DNA of 64,000 nucleotides from VRUE01 sp963702575 (GTDB lineage Bacteria; Actinomycetota; Thermoleophilia; Solirubrobacterales; 70-9), in NCBI GenBank assembly GCA_963702575.1, contig CAVPCU010000003.1:179607-243606 (forward strand). The letters run 5' to 3'. Below the pieces are notes generated by a model, which did no database searches, was not told the origin of the DNA, and saw only the letters and a program-made list of their open reading frames with translations. Made by a program: the position numbers and the translations under genes. Shown here in pieces: positions 16,539-25,110 of the stretch. Position 1 is the stretch's first letter. The number at the start of each line of letters is the position of its first letter.

Positions 16539-17851
16539 ATGTCGGTGGACCCCGCGCAGCTCGATCGCGACCATCTCTGGCACCCGTTCACCCAGCAGCT
16601 CGGCTGGGTCGAGGAAGAGCCGCTGATGATCGAGCGGGCCGAGGGCTCGACGCTGATCGACGGCGAGGGCCGGCGCTACATCGACGGGGTCTCCTCGCTC
16701 TGGTGCAACGTCCACGGGCATCGCCACCCCGGCATCGACGCCGCCGTCGCCGAGCAGCTCGGCAAGGTCGCCCACTCGACCATGCTCGGCCTCTCCCACC
16801 CCGCCGCCGCCGAGCTGGCGGCGCGGCTGGTCGAGCTGGCGCCGCCGGGGCTGACGCGCGTCTTCTACTCGGAGTCCGGCTCGACCGCGGTCGAGATCGC
16901 GCTGAAGATGGCCTTCCAGTACCAGCGCCAGCGCGGCGGCCAGCACGCCCGCCGCACCTCCTTCGTCCACCTGCGCGACTCCTACCACGGCGACACGATC
17001 GGCTCGGTCTCGGTCGGCGGCATCGACACCTTCCACGCCGCTTACCGGCCGCTGCTGTTCGGCACGCACGCTGCCGAGCCGGGCGAGGTCGCCGACCTCG
17101 AGCGCGTCCTCGCCGCCCACGAGGAGGAGTCGCGGCGGTGATCGTCGAGCCCCTGGTACAGGGCGCGGCCGGGATGCTCCTCCACCCGCCCGGCTACCTG
17201 CGCGCCGTGCGCGAGCTCTGCGACCGCTTCGGCGTACTGCTGATCTGCGACGAGGTCGCGACCGGGTTCGGCCGGACCGGGACGATGTTCGCCTGCGAGC
17301 AGGAGGGCGTCTCCCCGACCTGCTCTGCCTCGCCAAGGGCCTCACCGGGGGCTACCTGCCGCTGGCGGCGACGCTGGCGACGGAGCGGATCTACGAGGGC
17401 TTCCTCGGCGCCCCGGCAGGAGCAGCGCACCTTCTTCCACGGCCACACCTACACCGGCAACCCGCTCGCCTGCGCCGCCGCGCTCGCCAGCCTCGACGCC
17501 TTCGAGCAGGAGCGGACGCTCGAGCGCCTGGCGCCGAAGATCGAGCTGCTCGCCGAGCTGCTCGAGGACGTCGCGGCGATGCCCGAGGTCGCCGAGGTGC
17601 GCCGCTGCGGCGTCATGGTCGGCATCGACCTCGGCGGGCACGACCCCGAACTGCGCCTCGGCCACCGGGTCACGCTCGAGGCGCGAGCCCGCGGCGCGAT
17701 CGTCAGGCCGCTCGGGGACGTCGTCGTGCTGATGCCGCCGCTGGCGATCTCGGAGGGCGAGCTGCGACGGCTGGTCGAGATCACGGTCGAGTCGATCCGG
17801 GCGGCCGTCACCTCGGTCGGGTCGACGACTCCTCTCGCGCGAGCGGCGTAG
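16539..17851 (+). CDS. bioA: Adenosylmethionine-8-amino-7-oxononanoate transaminase, three frameshifts
   Basis: This PLP enzyme uses S-adenosylmethionine to aminate KAPA to DAPA, the step between BioF and BioD. The N-terminal part (DRDHLWHPFTQQ, DGVSSLWCNVHGHRHP, DSYHGDTIGS) is clearly BioA. The frame then breaks near 17129 (one base missing), in the C run at 17313-17316 (one missing) and near 17411-17415 (one extra). The PLP lysine segment LAKGLTGGYLPLAATLA lies in the third frame between the last two. Correcting all three gives one intact protein of about 437 residues. Single-base changes in runs suggest read errors. Confidence 0.85.
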
Positions 17852-17852
17852 G

Positions 17853-17933
17853 CGCGCGGGTCCTGTCGCGGCGAGGGGCATCCTCCCCCTCGCAAGCAGC
17901 GGGGGAGGAACCCCTCACCACGCCACCCGCGCG
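17853..17933. repeat. F1 palindromic element, intergenic copy
   Basis: This 81-bp imperfect hairpin starts 2 bases after the bioA stop. The outer arms CGCGCGGGT/ACCCGCGCG enclose an inner stem CCTCCCCC/GGGGGAGG around a GCTGCTTGCGA loop. On the complementary strand it is homologous along its length to the copies inside rpsE and rplE. It may also act as the bioA terminator, although no T-run follows. Confidence 0.8.
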
Positions 17934-17948
17934 AGTTACGCTGGTTGA

Positions 17949-18593
17949 GTGGAGAGGATGCGCGGGTCTGCAGAGGCACCGAACCTTGGAACGCCAGCTG
18001 AGCCTCGGCCTGCTGCGTCGGTGGTGCTGCTGAGGCGCGGGGGGAAGCATCGGGACCGGGCGCTCGAGGTGTTGCTGCTGAAGCGGACCGAGCAGGCCAA
18101 GTTCATGCCGGGGGTTTGGGTGTTCCCGGGTGGTGGCGTGGACCTGAGCGACGGCGAAGGCGAGACCGCATTCCGCGCCTGCGCGGTGCGGGAGCTGGAG
18201 GAGGAGGCGGGGATCGCGCTGCCCGAGGGCGAGGAGCTGGTGCTGTTCTCGCGCTGGATCACGCCCGAGGTGGTCTCGCGGCGCTTCGACGCCTGGTTCT
18301 TCCTCGCGCTGGCGCCCGCCCATGCACCGCCCGAGCCGGACGGCGTGGAGACGACCGAGGCGCGCTGGTTCGAGCCGCGGGCCGCCCTCGACGCCCAGCA
18401 CGCCGACGAGCTCGCGCTTGCCTTCCCCACCGTCCAGCAGCTGAAGGCACTGCTGCCCTTCCGCAACGCCGCAGAGGCGATCGAGGCCCACCGCGACCGC
18501 GAGGTCGAGCCGATCCTGCCGAAGGTGATCGGCACCGCCGAGCAGCACCGGGTCGTTCTACCGGGCGACCCCGACTACCCAACCGGGTCGTAG
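17949..18593 (+). CDS. Nudix hydrolase
   Basis: This is a 214-residue Nudix-fold pyrophosphohydrolase. The Nudix box runs from GGGVDL to RELEEEAGI and has the required REXXEE core for Mg2+ binding. Residues upstream (VLLLKRTEQAKFMPGVWVFPGG) are also typical. The substrate cannot be told; relatives act on CoA, NADH or dinucleotides. The GTG at 17949 or the ATG at 17958 may be the start. It converges on the hexapeptide transferase gene. Confidence 0.88.
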   Translation: MERMRGSAEAPNLGTPAEPRPAASVVLLRRGGKHRDRALEVLLLKRTEQAKFMPGVWVFPGGGVDLSDGEGETAFRACAVRELEEEAGIALPEGEELVLFSRWITPEVVSRRFDAWFFLALAPAHAPPEPDGVETTEARWFEPRAALDAQHADELALAFPTVQQLKALLPFRNAAEAIEAHRDREVEPILPKVIGTAEQHRVVLPGDPDYPTGS

Positions 18594-19291
18594 TCGAGGC
18601 CCCCGGCCGCCGAGGTCGGAAGAGGGGCCAGCCGGGCCGGGATGCCGCGGACCGTGGCGCCGGCGGGGACGTCGGCGGTGACCACCGCGCCGGCGCCGAC
18701 GACGGCCTCCTCGCCGATCTCGACCCCGGGCATGACGATTGCCCCGGCCCCGATCTGGCAACCGCGACGCAGGCGCGGCGGGCCGACCCGCTCCTTGCTG
18801 GTCATCTTGCGCCCGGTGAGGATTTGGGCTCCAGGCCCGAGGAAGCAGTCGGGTTCGATCACGACCCTCGATCCGACCACCACGAGGTTCTGCATGCGCG
18901 TGCGAGCGCCGATCTCGGCGCCGCGCGAGATCGCACACCCCGAGCCGACGGTCGCGTCCTCCGCGAGACGGACGTCACCCCGCAGATGCGCATAATCGCC
19001 GAGGAAGGAGTGCGGCCCCATCGTCGCGCCGGCCGAGACGCTGGCGTAGGCGCAGACGGTAACTCCCGGCCCGATCAGCGTGGAGCCCCCTTGCATCGAA
19101 ACCGCGCGTGAGTTGCGCTGGCGGTGCTCTTCACGACCGAGGATGACACCGTGCTCGAGACGCGCTCCGGCCTCGACCGTGACGTCGTCGAGGATCACGA
19201 CGTTGGCGCCGATCTCGACGGCCTCGGCGAGGCTGACACCCGAGCCGAGCAGCAGGTTCGGCGCCAGATCCGATGGCTTGAGCTGCGACAA
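18575..19291 (-). CDS. Hexapeptide-repeat (left-handed beta-helix) acyltransferase
   Basis: The 238-residue protein is nearly all [LIV]-G-X4 hexapeptide turns, for example VEIGANVVILDDVTVEAGARLEHGVILG and IGAGAIVMPGVEIGEEAVVGAGAVVTADV. This predicts a trimeric left-handed beta-helix such as an acetyl- or succinyltransferase for sugars. No sequence fixes the acceptor. I chose the TTG at 19291 because homology begins just after it, although the frame is open further. The divergent neighbour is a glycosyltransferase, so a surface-glycan role is plausible. Confidence 0.78.
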   Translation of the reverse strand: MSQLKPSDLAPNLLLGSGVSLAEAVEIGANVVILDDVTVEAGARLEHGVILGREEHRQRNSRAVSMQGGSTLIGPGVTVCAYASVSAGATMGPHSFLGDYAHLRGDVRLAEDATVGSGCAISRGAEIGARTRMQNLVVVGSRVVIEPDCFLGPGAQILTGRKMTSKERVGPPRLRRGCQIGAGAIVMPGVEIGEEAVVGAGAVVTADVPAGATVRGIPARLAPLPTSAAGGLDYDPVG

Positions 19292-19311
19292 GCGTGCGAT
19301 TATCCCAGCGC

Positions 19312-20412
19312 ATGCCGGGGGAGAGTGAGCTGGGAGTGGAATCGATCTGCTGCCTGCTTCACAACATGATCCCGGGAGGATCCGGGCGGCAGTGGATCCA
19401 CCTGCTCGGTCGCCATGTCGAACGAGGCGGCAGGGCAACGATCGTCGCCCCACCGGGAGCCTTGCAGCCCGCAGCGGAAGCGGCCGGCGTGGGCTTCGAG
19501 GCGACCTCGTGGTACGACGAGGCGATCGAGCTCGCCCCCGAGGGCCTGCGCGCGACGCTCGGCCGCCACGAAGCGGCGATCGTTCACTGGGACCACCGGG
19601 TGATGGACGCGCTGGAGCCGGCGCTGGACAGCTGCGACCGCGTGGCCCTCGCCGTGCACCAGGCGCCCGGCGCGCTCACGCGCTGGCTCGGCCCGGAGGC
19701 GATGGCCGAGGTGCGCGTGCCGATCGCCCGCGCCCTGGACGAGGAACGTGCGGCGGTGCTGGTTCGCGGCGAGTCGCATCGCGAGCTCGTCGCCGGCGCC
19801 TTCGACCTGCCGGCGGGCCGGCTCAGCATCCTGCCGGCTTCGATCCCGCTCGGCGCCGTTCCCTTCCAGCCGCAGCTCGGCGAGCCGCGCGAGATCCTCG
19901 CGCTGACGCGGTTGGCGCCGGAGAAGGCCGCGATCGCGCAGCTGGCGGTCGAGCTGACCAGGGCGCGGCTGTCCGCCGGTAGGCCCTGTCGCCTGACGCT
20001 CGCCGGCGACGGCCCCTGGCGCGACGAGGCCCTGGCGCTCTGCCAGGCACGGCTGCCGTCGCGGGCCTGGCGGATCGAGGCCGCTCCGGCCGACCCGGTT
20101 GCCCGCCTCTTCGCCTCGGACCTGGTCGTCGCCCAGGGCCTGACCACCCTCGAGGCGGCGGCAATCGGCCGCCGCGTGGTCGTAGCCCGCTCGCTCGACG
20201 ACGAGCACGCCGCCGGCGCGGTGCTCACCCCGGCCACCTACGACCTCGCCGCCCGCGACCCCTTCGGCTCTCCGGCGCTCGCCGATCCGGCATGCCTTTG
20301 GGAAGAGCTGCTGGGGCTCGGCGAAGACGACCTGCGCCAGGTGCGCCGCCAGGTCGAGCGGCACAACAGCCTCGAGACGGCCTCGCGCGCACTCGCCGAG
20401 GCGCTCGCGTAG
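19312..20412 (+). CDS. GT-B fold glycosyltransferase-like protein
   Basis: The 366-residue product resembles family 1/4 glycosyltransferases: an N-terminal IPGGSGRQWIHLLGRHVERGGRATIV segment and a C-terminal half with EILALTRLAPEKAAIAQLAVEL, LTLAGDGPW and ASDLVVAQGLTTLEAAAIGRRVVVA. The last segment matches the donor-binding region. The usual EX7E motif is only partly recognisable. An ATG 18 bases earlier is also in frame. It is divergent from the hexapeptide transferase, and together they may modify a glycan. Confidence 0.72.
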   Translation: MPGESELGVESICCLLHNMIPGGSGRQWIHLLGRHVERGGRATIVAPPGALQPAAEAAGVGFEATSWYDEAIELAPEGLRATLGRHEAAIVHWDHRVMDALEPALDSCDRVALAVHQAPGALTRWLGPEAMAEVRVPIARALDEERAAVLVRGESHRELVAGAFDLPAGRLSILPASIPLGAVPFQPQLGEPREILALTRLAPEKAAIAQLAVELTRARLSAGRPCRLTLAGDGPWRDEALALCQARLPSRAWRIEAAPADPVARLFASDLVVAQGLTTLEAAAIGRRVVVARSLDDEHAAGAVLTPATYDLAARDPFGSPALADPACLWEELLGLGEDDLRQVRRQVERHNSLETASRALAEALA

Positions 20413-21084
20413 CTACGCGTCCGGGAAGGGCTGCAGGCCGGCGTGCCAGGGGCCGGGCGGGTAGGTGTGCAGGCCGCTCTCGTCCATCTCGGAGTGCAGC
20501 CGCTTGAACAGCTGGCCGGCGTTTTTCAGCGCCTCCTTCAGCTCGGCCTCGCTGCGCTCGCGCAGGCGCCAGAGGAACCAGAGCTGGCGGTCGTTGACGC
20601 CGAAGTCGACCTCCCCGGTCATCGTCGTCGTCCAGGCGAGGAAGCCGGGGCTGAACAGCTCGCGCAGCTTCACCGGGTCGTACTCGCGCGGCACCGTCGC
20701 CTGGAAGCGCCTGTTGAAGTCGAGCGACTCGAACTCCACCTTGCGGGTGAAGCGCTTGCTCACCACCTCATGGCCCTCGATCGACTCGACGTTGAAGGCG
20801 GGAACCACCTTCGCCAGGTCGGGCATGTGCGCCTTGGCGAGGAGCGCGGTGGGCAGCAGCGCCTTGCCGAAGAGGCCGCCCACCTCCTTTTCGTCCGCGT
20901 CGCAGGAGGAGCCCCAGAAGCCCTCGACGAGCTGCCCGGTCAGCCGGTTCGACCCGCCGACGCAAAGTGCCACCGGCGCGTCGACGGGATTGATCCCGCC
21001 GACCTCCTCGTAGGTGAGGTCGTGCCGCTCGCCGTGACCCCGCACGATCCCCGCCCATTCCGCCGCTTCCTGCTTCGCGCCCAC
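20413..21084 (-). CDS. Hypothetical protein next to lemA
   Basis: The 223-residue protein is soluble by inspection and has no motif I can name with confidence. The order of elements (an N-terminal helix, then CVGGSNRLTGQLVEGFWG, VVSKRFTRKVEFESLDFNRRFQ, EYDPVKLRELFSPGFLAW) recalls DUF3137-like proteins, which often neighbour LemA, but this is a guess. It is divergent from lemA with 22 bases between the starts, which supports a link. Its stop touches the end of the upstream glycosyltransferase. Confidence 0.65.
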   Translation of the reverse strand: MGAKQEAAEWAGIVRGHGERHDLTYEEVGGINPVDAPVALCVGGSNRLTGQLVEGFWGSSCDADEKEVGGLFGKALLPTALLAKAHMPDLAKVVPAFNVESIEGHEVVSKRFTRKVEFESLDFNRRFQATVPREYDPVKLRELFSPGFLAWTTTMTGEVDFGVNDRQLWFLWRLRERSEAELKEALKNAGQLFKRLHSEMDESGLHTYPPGPWHAGLQPFPDA

Positions 21085-21106
21085 GCCGCGATCCTATGGG
21101 GGTAGG

Positions 21107-21682
21107 ATGCGCCCCATGCTGATAGCCATCATCGTGGTCGTCGCGATCGTCGTCATCGCGGTCCTCTACTACATCTCCAAGCGCAACTCGATCATCGCCT
21201 CGCGCAACCGGGTCGACGAGTCCTGGAGCGGGATCGACGTGCAGCTCAAACGGCGCCACGACCTGGTCCCCAACCTGGTCGAGACGGTCAAGGGCTACGC
21301 CGCCCACGAGAGCCAGGTGTTCGAGAAAGTGACCCAGGCTCGGGCCGACGCGATGTCGGCGCAGGGCGTCGGCGACACGGCCAAAGCCGAGCAGGGGCTG
21401 ACCGGCGCCCTCGCCGGCCTGCGCGCGGTGGCCGAGAACTACCCGCAGCTGCGGGCGACCGAAAACTTCCAGCAGCTCAGCCGCAACCTCTCCGAGCTGG
21501 AGGACGAAATCCAGGCCTCGCGGCGGATCTACAACTCCAACGTGCAGTCCTACAACACCTCGATCCAGCAGTTCCCCGGCTCGATCATCGCCAACCAGGG
21601 CGGCTTCACCGCGCGCGAGTACTTCGAGATCGAAGACGCCGGCGAACGCCAGCCGGTCGCGGTCGACTTCGGCTCGAAATAG
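21107..21682 (+). CDS. lemA: LemA family protein
   Basis: A 191-residue membrane-anchored helical protein. A single N-terminal transmembrane helix (IAIIVVVAIVVIAVLYYI) is followed by the LemA signature NRVDESWSGIDVQLKRRHDLVPNLVETVKGYA. The C-terminus has IYNSNVQSYNTSIQQFPGSIIA. LemA proteins form cytoplasmic alpha-helical bundles of unknown cellular role. ATG 21107 or the one three codons later can be the start. Confidence 0.93.
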   Translation: MRPMLIAIIVVVAIVVIAVLYYISKRNSIIASRNRVDESWSGIDVQLKRRHDLVPNLVETVKGYAAHESQVFEKVTQARADAMSAQGVGDTAKAEQGLTGALAGLRAVAENYPQLRATENFQQLSRNLSELEDEIQASRRIYNSNVQSYNTSIQQFPGSIIANQGGFTAREYFEIEDAGERQPVAVDFGSK

Positions 21683-21710
21683 GCGCGGCGCGGTCCCCTA
21701 AGCTTCAGCC

Positions 21711-21902
21711 ATGACCGCGACCACCGAAGCGACGCTCTGGATCTGCGAGAGCTGCGGCTTCATCTACGACCCGGAGATCGGCGACCCCGACGGCGGCATC
21801 CCGCCCGGAACGCCGTTCGAGCAGATCCCCAGCGACTGGTTCTGCCCCGTCTGCGGAGCGCGGACCTCCGATTTTCGCCCCGTAGAGCCGGGCGAGGCTT
21901 AG
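21711..21902 (+). CDS. Rubredoxin
   Basis: This 63-residue electron carrier binds one iron through two knuckles, WICESCGFIYD and FCPVCGA. The spacing and the DPEIGDPDGGIPPGT segment are those of classical rubredoxins. It lies 28 bases after lemA and 16 bases before the GMC oxidoreductase. In aerobes rubredoxins usually serve alkane hydroxylases or oxygen-defence enzymes; none is adjacent, so the oxidoreductase downstream is a candidate partner. Confidence 0.94.
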   Translation: MTATTEATLWICESCGFIYDPEIGDPDGGIPPGTPFEQIPSDWFCPVCGARTSDFRPVEPGEA

Positions 21903-21918
21903 GCCCAGAGACTCCGCC

Positions 21919-23556
21919 GTGACTCACGACTACGACTGGATAGTCGTCGGGTCGGGCTTCGGCGGCAGCGTGTCAGCGCTTCGTTTAGCTGAAAAGGGCT
22001 ACTCGGTGGCCGTGCTCGAGTGCGGCAAGCGGTTCGCCGACAGCGACTTCCCCAAGTCGACCTGGGACTCCCGCCGCTACTTCTGGGCGCCGCGTCTGGG
22101 GATGAAGGGGATCTTCCGGTTGAGCACCTTCAAGGACGTCGCCGTGGTCAGCGGCTGCGGCGTCGGCGGCGGCAGCCTCGGCTACGCCAACACCCTCTAC
22201 GTGCCTCCTTCGCAGTTCTTCCAGGACCCGCAGTGGGCGGACCTGGAGGACTGGGAGGCGACGCTGGCGCCGCACTACGCGACCGCGCAACGGATGCTCG
22301 GCGTCGTCGTCCACGACCGCGACGACCCCGCCGACCAGCTGCTGCGCGAGCTGGGCGAGGAGCTCGGCGTCGGCGACACCTACCGCAAGACCCCCGTCGG
22401 GGTCTACCTCGACAACCCGGGCAAGACCGTCCCCGACCCGTTCTTCGAAGGCGCCGGCCCCGAGCGCACCGGCTGCATGCAGTGCGGCCGCTGCATGGTC
22501 GGCTGCCCGCACGGGGCCAAGAACACGCTGGTCAAGAACTACCTCTGGCTGGCCGAGCACGCCGGGGTCGAGGTGATCCCCGAACGGCTGGTCACCGACG
22601 TGCGCCCGCTCGGGGCCGCCGACGGCAGTGACGGCTACGAGGTCGCCAGCGAGCGCTCGGGCCTACTGCGCGGCCGCCGCCGGCGCACGCTGCGTGCCGC
22701 CGGGGTCGTCGTCGCCGCCGGGCCCCTCGGCACCAACAAGCTGCTGCAGCGCTGCCGCCTCGGCGGCTCGCTGCCGCGCGTCTCCGGCCGCCTCGGCGAG
22801 CTGGTCCGGACCAACAGCGAGAGCATCCTCGCCGTCACCGTGCCCGAGGACTTTCCCGAGGATCTGTCCAGGCGGGTGGCGATCACCTCGAGCATCTACC
22901 CCGACCCCCACACCCACATCGAGACCGTCACCTACGGCGAGGCCGGCGACTCGATGAGCACGCTCTACACGCTGCTGGTCGGCAACGGCTCGCGGGTAAC
23001 GCGCCCGCTGAAGCTGGTCGGGCAGATCCTCCGCCACCCCGCCAAGTTCGTCCAGGTGCTCTGGCCGAAGGGCTGGTCGCGGCGGACGATCATCGTCCTC
23101 GTGATGCAGACGCTCGACAACGCGATCGCCCTGCGGCCGAAGCTGAAGCGAAACGGCGAGGTGCGGCTGCAGACCGAGCAGGACCCCGAGCGGCCGATAC
23201 CGACCTTCATCCCGGTCGCCAACGAGGCCGCCGAGTGGCTGGCCAAGCGCACCGGCGGGGTCGCCCAGAGCTCGGTGATGGAGGCGATGCTGAACGTGCC
23301 CTCCACCGCCCACATCCTCGGCGGCGCGGTGATCGGCCACGGGCCCGAGGACGGAGTCGTCGACTCGGGCCAGCGCGTCTTCGGCTACGAGAACCTGCTG
23401 GTCTGCGACGGCGCCGCCGTGCCGGCCAACGTCGGCGTCAACCCCAGCCTCACCATCACCGCGCTGGCCGAGCACGCGATGAGCGAGATCCCTCGAAAAG
23501 AGGGAGCTGAGCCGAGCCGCCTGCCAAAAGCGGCTCAACCCGCTGTCAGTCCCTAG
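21919..23556 (+). CDS. GMC-family FAD oxidoreductase (cholesterol-oxidase-like)
   Basis: The 545-residue flavoenzyme opens with the FAD motif WIVVGSGFGGSVSALRLAEKG. It carries the cysteine-rich signature TGCMQCGRCMVGCPHGAKNTL seen in the cholesterol oxidase/choline dehydrogenase-like branch, where it may hold a cluster or be structural. The C-terminal block GVNPSLTITALAEHAM is the GMC ending. The likely substrate is a sterol-like or long-chain alcohol. GTG start. It may form an operon with the rubredoxin 16 bases upstream. Confidence 0.88.
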   Translation: MTHDYDWIVVGSGFGGSVSALRLAEKGYSVAVLECGKRFADSDFPKSTWDSRRYFWAPRLGMKGIFRLSTFKDVAVVSGCGVGGGSLGYANTLYVPPSQFFQDPQWADLEDWEATLAPHYATAQRMLGVVVHDRDDPADQLLRELGEELGVGDTYRKTPVGVYLDNPGKTVPDPFFEGAGPERTGCMQCGRCMVGCPHGAKNTLVKNYLWLAEHAGVEVIPERLVTDVRPLGAADGSDGYEVASERSGLLRGRRRRTLRAAGVVVAAGPLGTNKLLQRCRLGGSLPRVSGRLGELVRTNSESILAVTVPEDFPEDLSRRVAITSSIYPDPHTHIETVTYGEAGDSMSTLYTLLVGNGSRVTRPLKLVGQILRHPAKFVQVLWPKGWSRRTIIVLVMQTLDNAIALRPKLKRNGEVRLQTEQDPERPIPTFIPVANEAAEWLAKRTGGVAQSSVMEAMLNVPSTAHILGGAVIGHGPEDGVVDSGQRVFGYENLLVCDGAAVPANVGVNPSLTITALAEHAMSEIPRKEGAEPSRLPKAAQPAVSP

Positions 23557-23563
23557 AACGGGC

Positions 23564-23673
23564 GCGAAAACCAAGCAGGTCGTGGGACGCAGGGAGCGAG
23601 GTGAGGGGAGCGCACTTCTAGTGCGTGACCCGATCCGAGCGACTGAGGACCGCGAGATGCGCCGGTTTGCAGC
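23564..23673. repeat. F3 repeat core, copy a
   Basis: This 110-bp segment fills the space between the convergent GMC and sod genes. It shares with the rplF-rplR spacer the blocks GCGAAAACCAAGC, GGACGCAGGG, GAGGAC and GCGCCGGTTTGCAGC in the same order. An internal hairpin GCGCACT/AGTGCGT replaces the CCTTTGC/GCAAAGG hairpin of the other copy. It is either a dispersed repeat or a structured RNA element. Confidence 0.7.
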
Positions 23674-23678
23674 GTCCG

Positions 23679-24278
23679 CTATTGAGCGAACCTCTCCCCG
23701 ACGTAGCTCCAGTTGACGACGTTCCAAAAGGCGTCGATGTAGTCCGGGCGCTTGTTTTGGTACTTCAGGTAATAGGCGTGCTCCCAGACGTCGCAGCCGA
23801 GCAGCGGCACGCTGCCGTCGGTGACCGGCGAGTCCTGGTTCGGGGTCGAGACGACGGCGAGGCCGGAGCTGTCCTTGACCAGCCAGGCCCAGCCGGAGCC
23901 GAAGCGGGCGATGCCGGCGGCTTTGAACTCGTCCTTGAACGAGTCGAAGGAGCCGAAGGTCTGCTCGATCGCGCTCGCCAGCTCGCCGCCCGGCTCGCCG
24001 CCGCCCTCGGGGCTGAGCATCTGCCAGAAGAGGCTGTGGTTGAAGTGGCCGCCGCCGTTGTTGCGCACCGGCATCTGCTTGTCGCCCGGCAGGCTGGAGA
24101 GGTTGCGCAGCACGTCCTCGACCTCGCGGTCGGCCCACTCGGTCCCCTCCAGCGCCGCGTTGGCTTTGTCGACGTAGGCCTGGTGGTGCTTGTCGTGGTG
24201 GACCCGCATCGTCGCCTCGTCGATGTGGGGCTCGAGCGCGTCGTAGGCGTAGGGCAGATCTGGAACCGAGAAAGCCAT
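23679..24278 (-). CDS. Superoxide dismutase [Mn/Fe]
   Basis: It dismutates superoxide in the cytoplasm. The 199 residues contain the four metal ligands in HHDKHHQAYV, GGGHFNHSLFW and GCDVWEHAYY, plus the family hallmark ARFGSGWAWLV. The residues around NQDSPVT and GGGHFNH favour manganese or cambialistic use over a strict iron enzyme. Start ATG with GGAGGAGACG about 6 bases upstream. It is transcribed toward the GMC gene and divergent from the sigma factor. Confidence 0.95.
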   Translation of the reverse strand: MAFSVPDLPYAYDALEPHIDEATMRVHHDKHHQAYVDKANAALEGTEWADREVEDVLRNLSSLPGDKQMPVRNNGGGHFNHSLFWQMLSPEGGGEPGGELASAIEQTFGSFDSFKDEFKAAGIARFGSGWAWLVKDSSGLAVVSTPNQDSPVTDGSVPLLGCDVWEHAYYLKYQNKRPDYIDAFWNVVNWSYVGERFAQ

Positions 24279-24360
24279 CTGGGCGTCTCCTCCTGGAGTT
24301 GGACTGGTCGTAGCCGAAGCCGGCCCGGAGCCTAGCGCGCCGCGCCCCTAAGCTGGCGTC

Positions 24361-25110
24361 GTGGCGAGCGACGAGGCACAGCTCTGGCGGCGCCTGACCG
24401 TCGAGGGGGACAAGCGAGCGCGAGAAGAGCTGATCGAGCGCTACATGCCCTTCGCCAAGCGTCTCGCCCTGCGCTACCGCGGCGCCAGCGAGTCCTTCGA
24501 GGACCTCCTCCAGGTCGCGAACCTGGGGCTGATCAACGCGGTCGACCGCTTCGACCCCGAGCGCGGCATCCCCTTCACCGCCTTCGCCTCGCCGACGGTC
24601 CTCGGCGAGCTCAAACGGCACTTCCGCGACCGCGTCTGGACCGTACGGGTGCCGCGCGGCCTGCACGACCGCATGGCCGAGGTCGAGAAGGCGATCGGCG
24701 AGCTGACCAGGGAGCTGCAGCGCTCGCCCTCGGTCGGCGAGATCGCCGCGCGGCTCGAGCTGGAGCAGACCGACGTGCTCGAGGTGATGGAGGCCAACCA
24801 CAACCGCCGGCCGCTCTCGCTCGACCGGCCGGCCGGCGGCGAGGACGGCGAGGACTCGGCTCCAACCGAGTGGATCGGCAGCGAGGACGGCGGCTACGAG
24901 CTGGTCGAGGGAAGGATCGCCCTCGACGCCGCCCTCCCCTACCTCGACGAGCGCGAGCGGCTGGTGCTGCGGCTGCGCTTCGCCGAGGACATGACGCAGT
25001 CCCAGATCGCCGAGCGGATCGGCCACTCCCAGATGCACGTCTCGCGCATCCTGCGCCGCGCCCTCAACCGGATCCGCGAGCAGATCAGGGAGCAGCGGCA
25101 AAGCGAATGA
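24361..25110 (+). CDS. SigB/SigF-family RNA polymerase sigma factor
   Basis: The 249-residue alternative sigma factor has region 2 (YMPFAKRLALRYRGASESFEDLLQVANLGLINAVDRFD, FTAFASPTVLGELKRHFRD), region 3 (VRVPRGLHDRM...) and a region 4 helix-turn-helix (MTQSQIAERIGHSQMHVSRILRRAL). Region 1 is absent, as in group 3 general-stress or sporulation-type factors. The following three genes encode a full partner-switching set, so its activity is probably controlled by protein binding rather than transcription. GTG start. Confidence 0.93.
   Translation: MASDEAQLWRRLTVEGDKRAREELIERYMPFAKRLALRYRGASESFEDLLQVANLGLINAVDRFDPERGIPFTAFASPTVLGELKRHFRDRVWTVRVPRGLHDRMAEVEKAIGELTRELQRSPSVGEIAARLELEQTDVLEVMEANHNRRPLSLDRPAGGEDGEDSAPTEWIGSEDGGYELVEGRIALDAALPYLDERERLVLRLRFAEDMTQSQIAERIGHSQMHVSRILRRALNRIREQIREQRQSE

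Noticed and set aside
14039..17851. Calling desaturase, reductase and bioA true pseudogenes
   Set aside because: All motifs are intact once single small indels, mostly in short runs, are repaired, and the indels are clustered. A consensus error is more likely than decay of three adjacent genes.
23564..23673. Resemblance of the F3 core to the c-di-GMP-I (GEMM) riboswitch
   Set aside because: The string AAACC, then about 11 bases, then GGGACGCA recalls the GEMM aptamer, but the second stem and the tetraloop-receptor parts are missing. The copies also lie downstream of a gene or antisense to one rather than in a leader.
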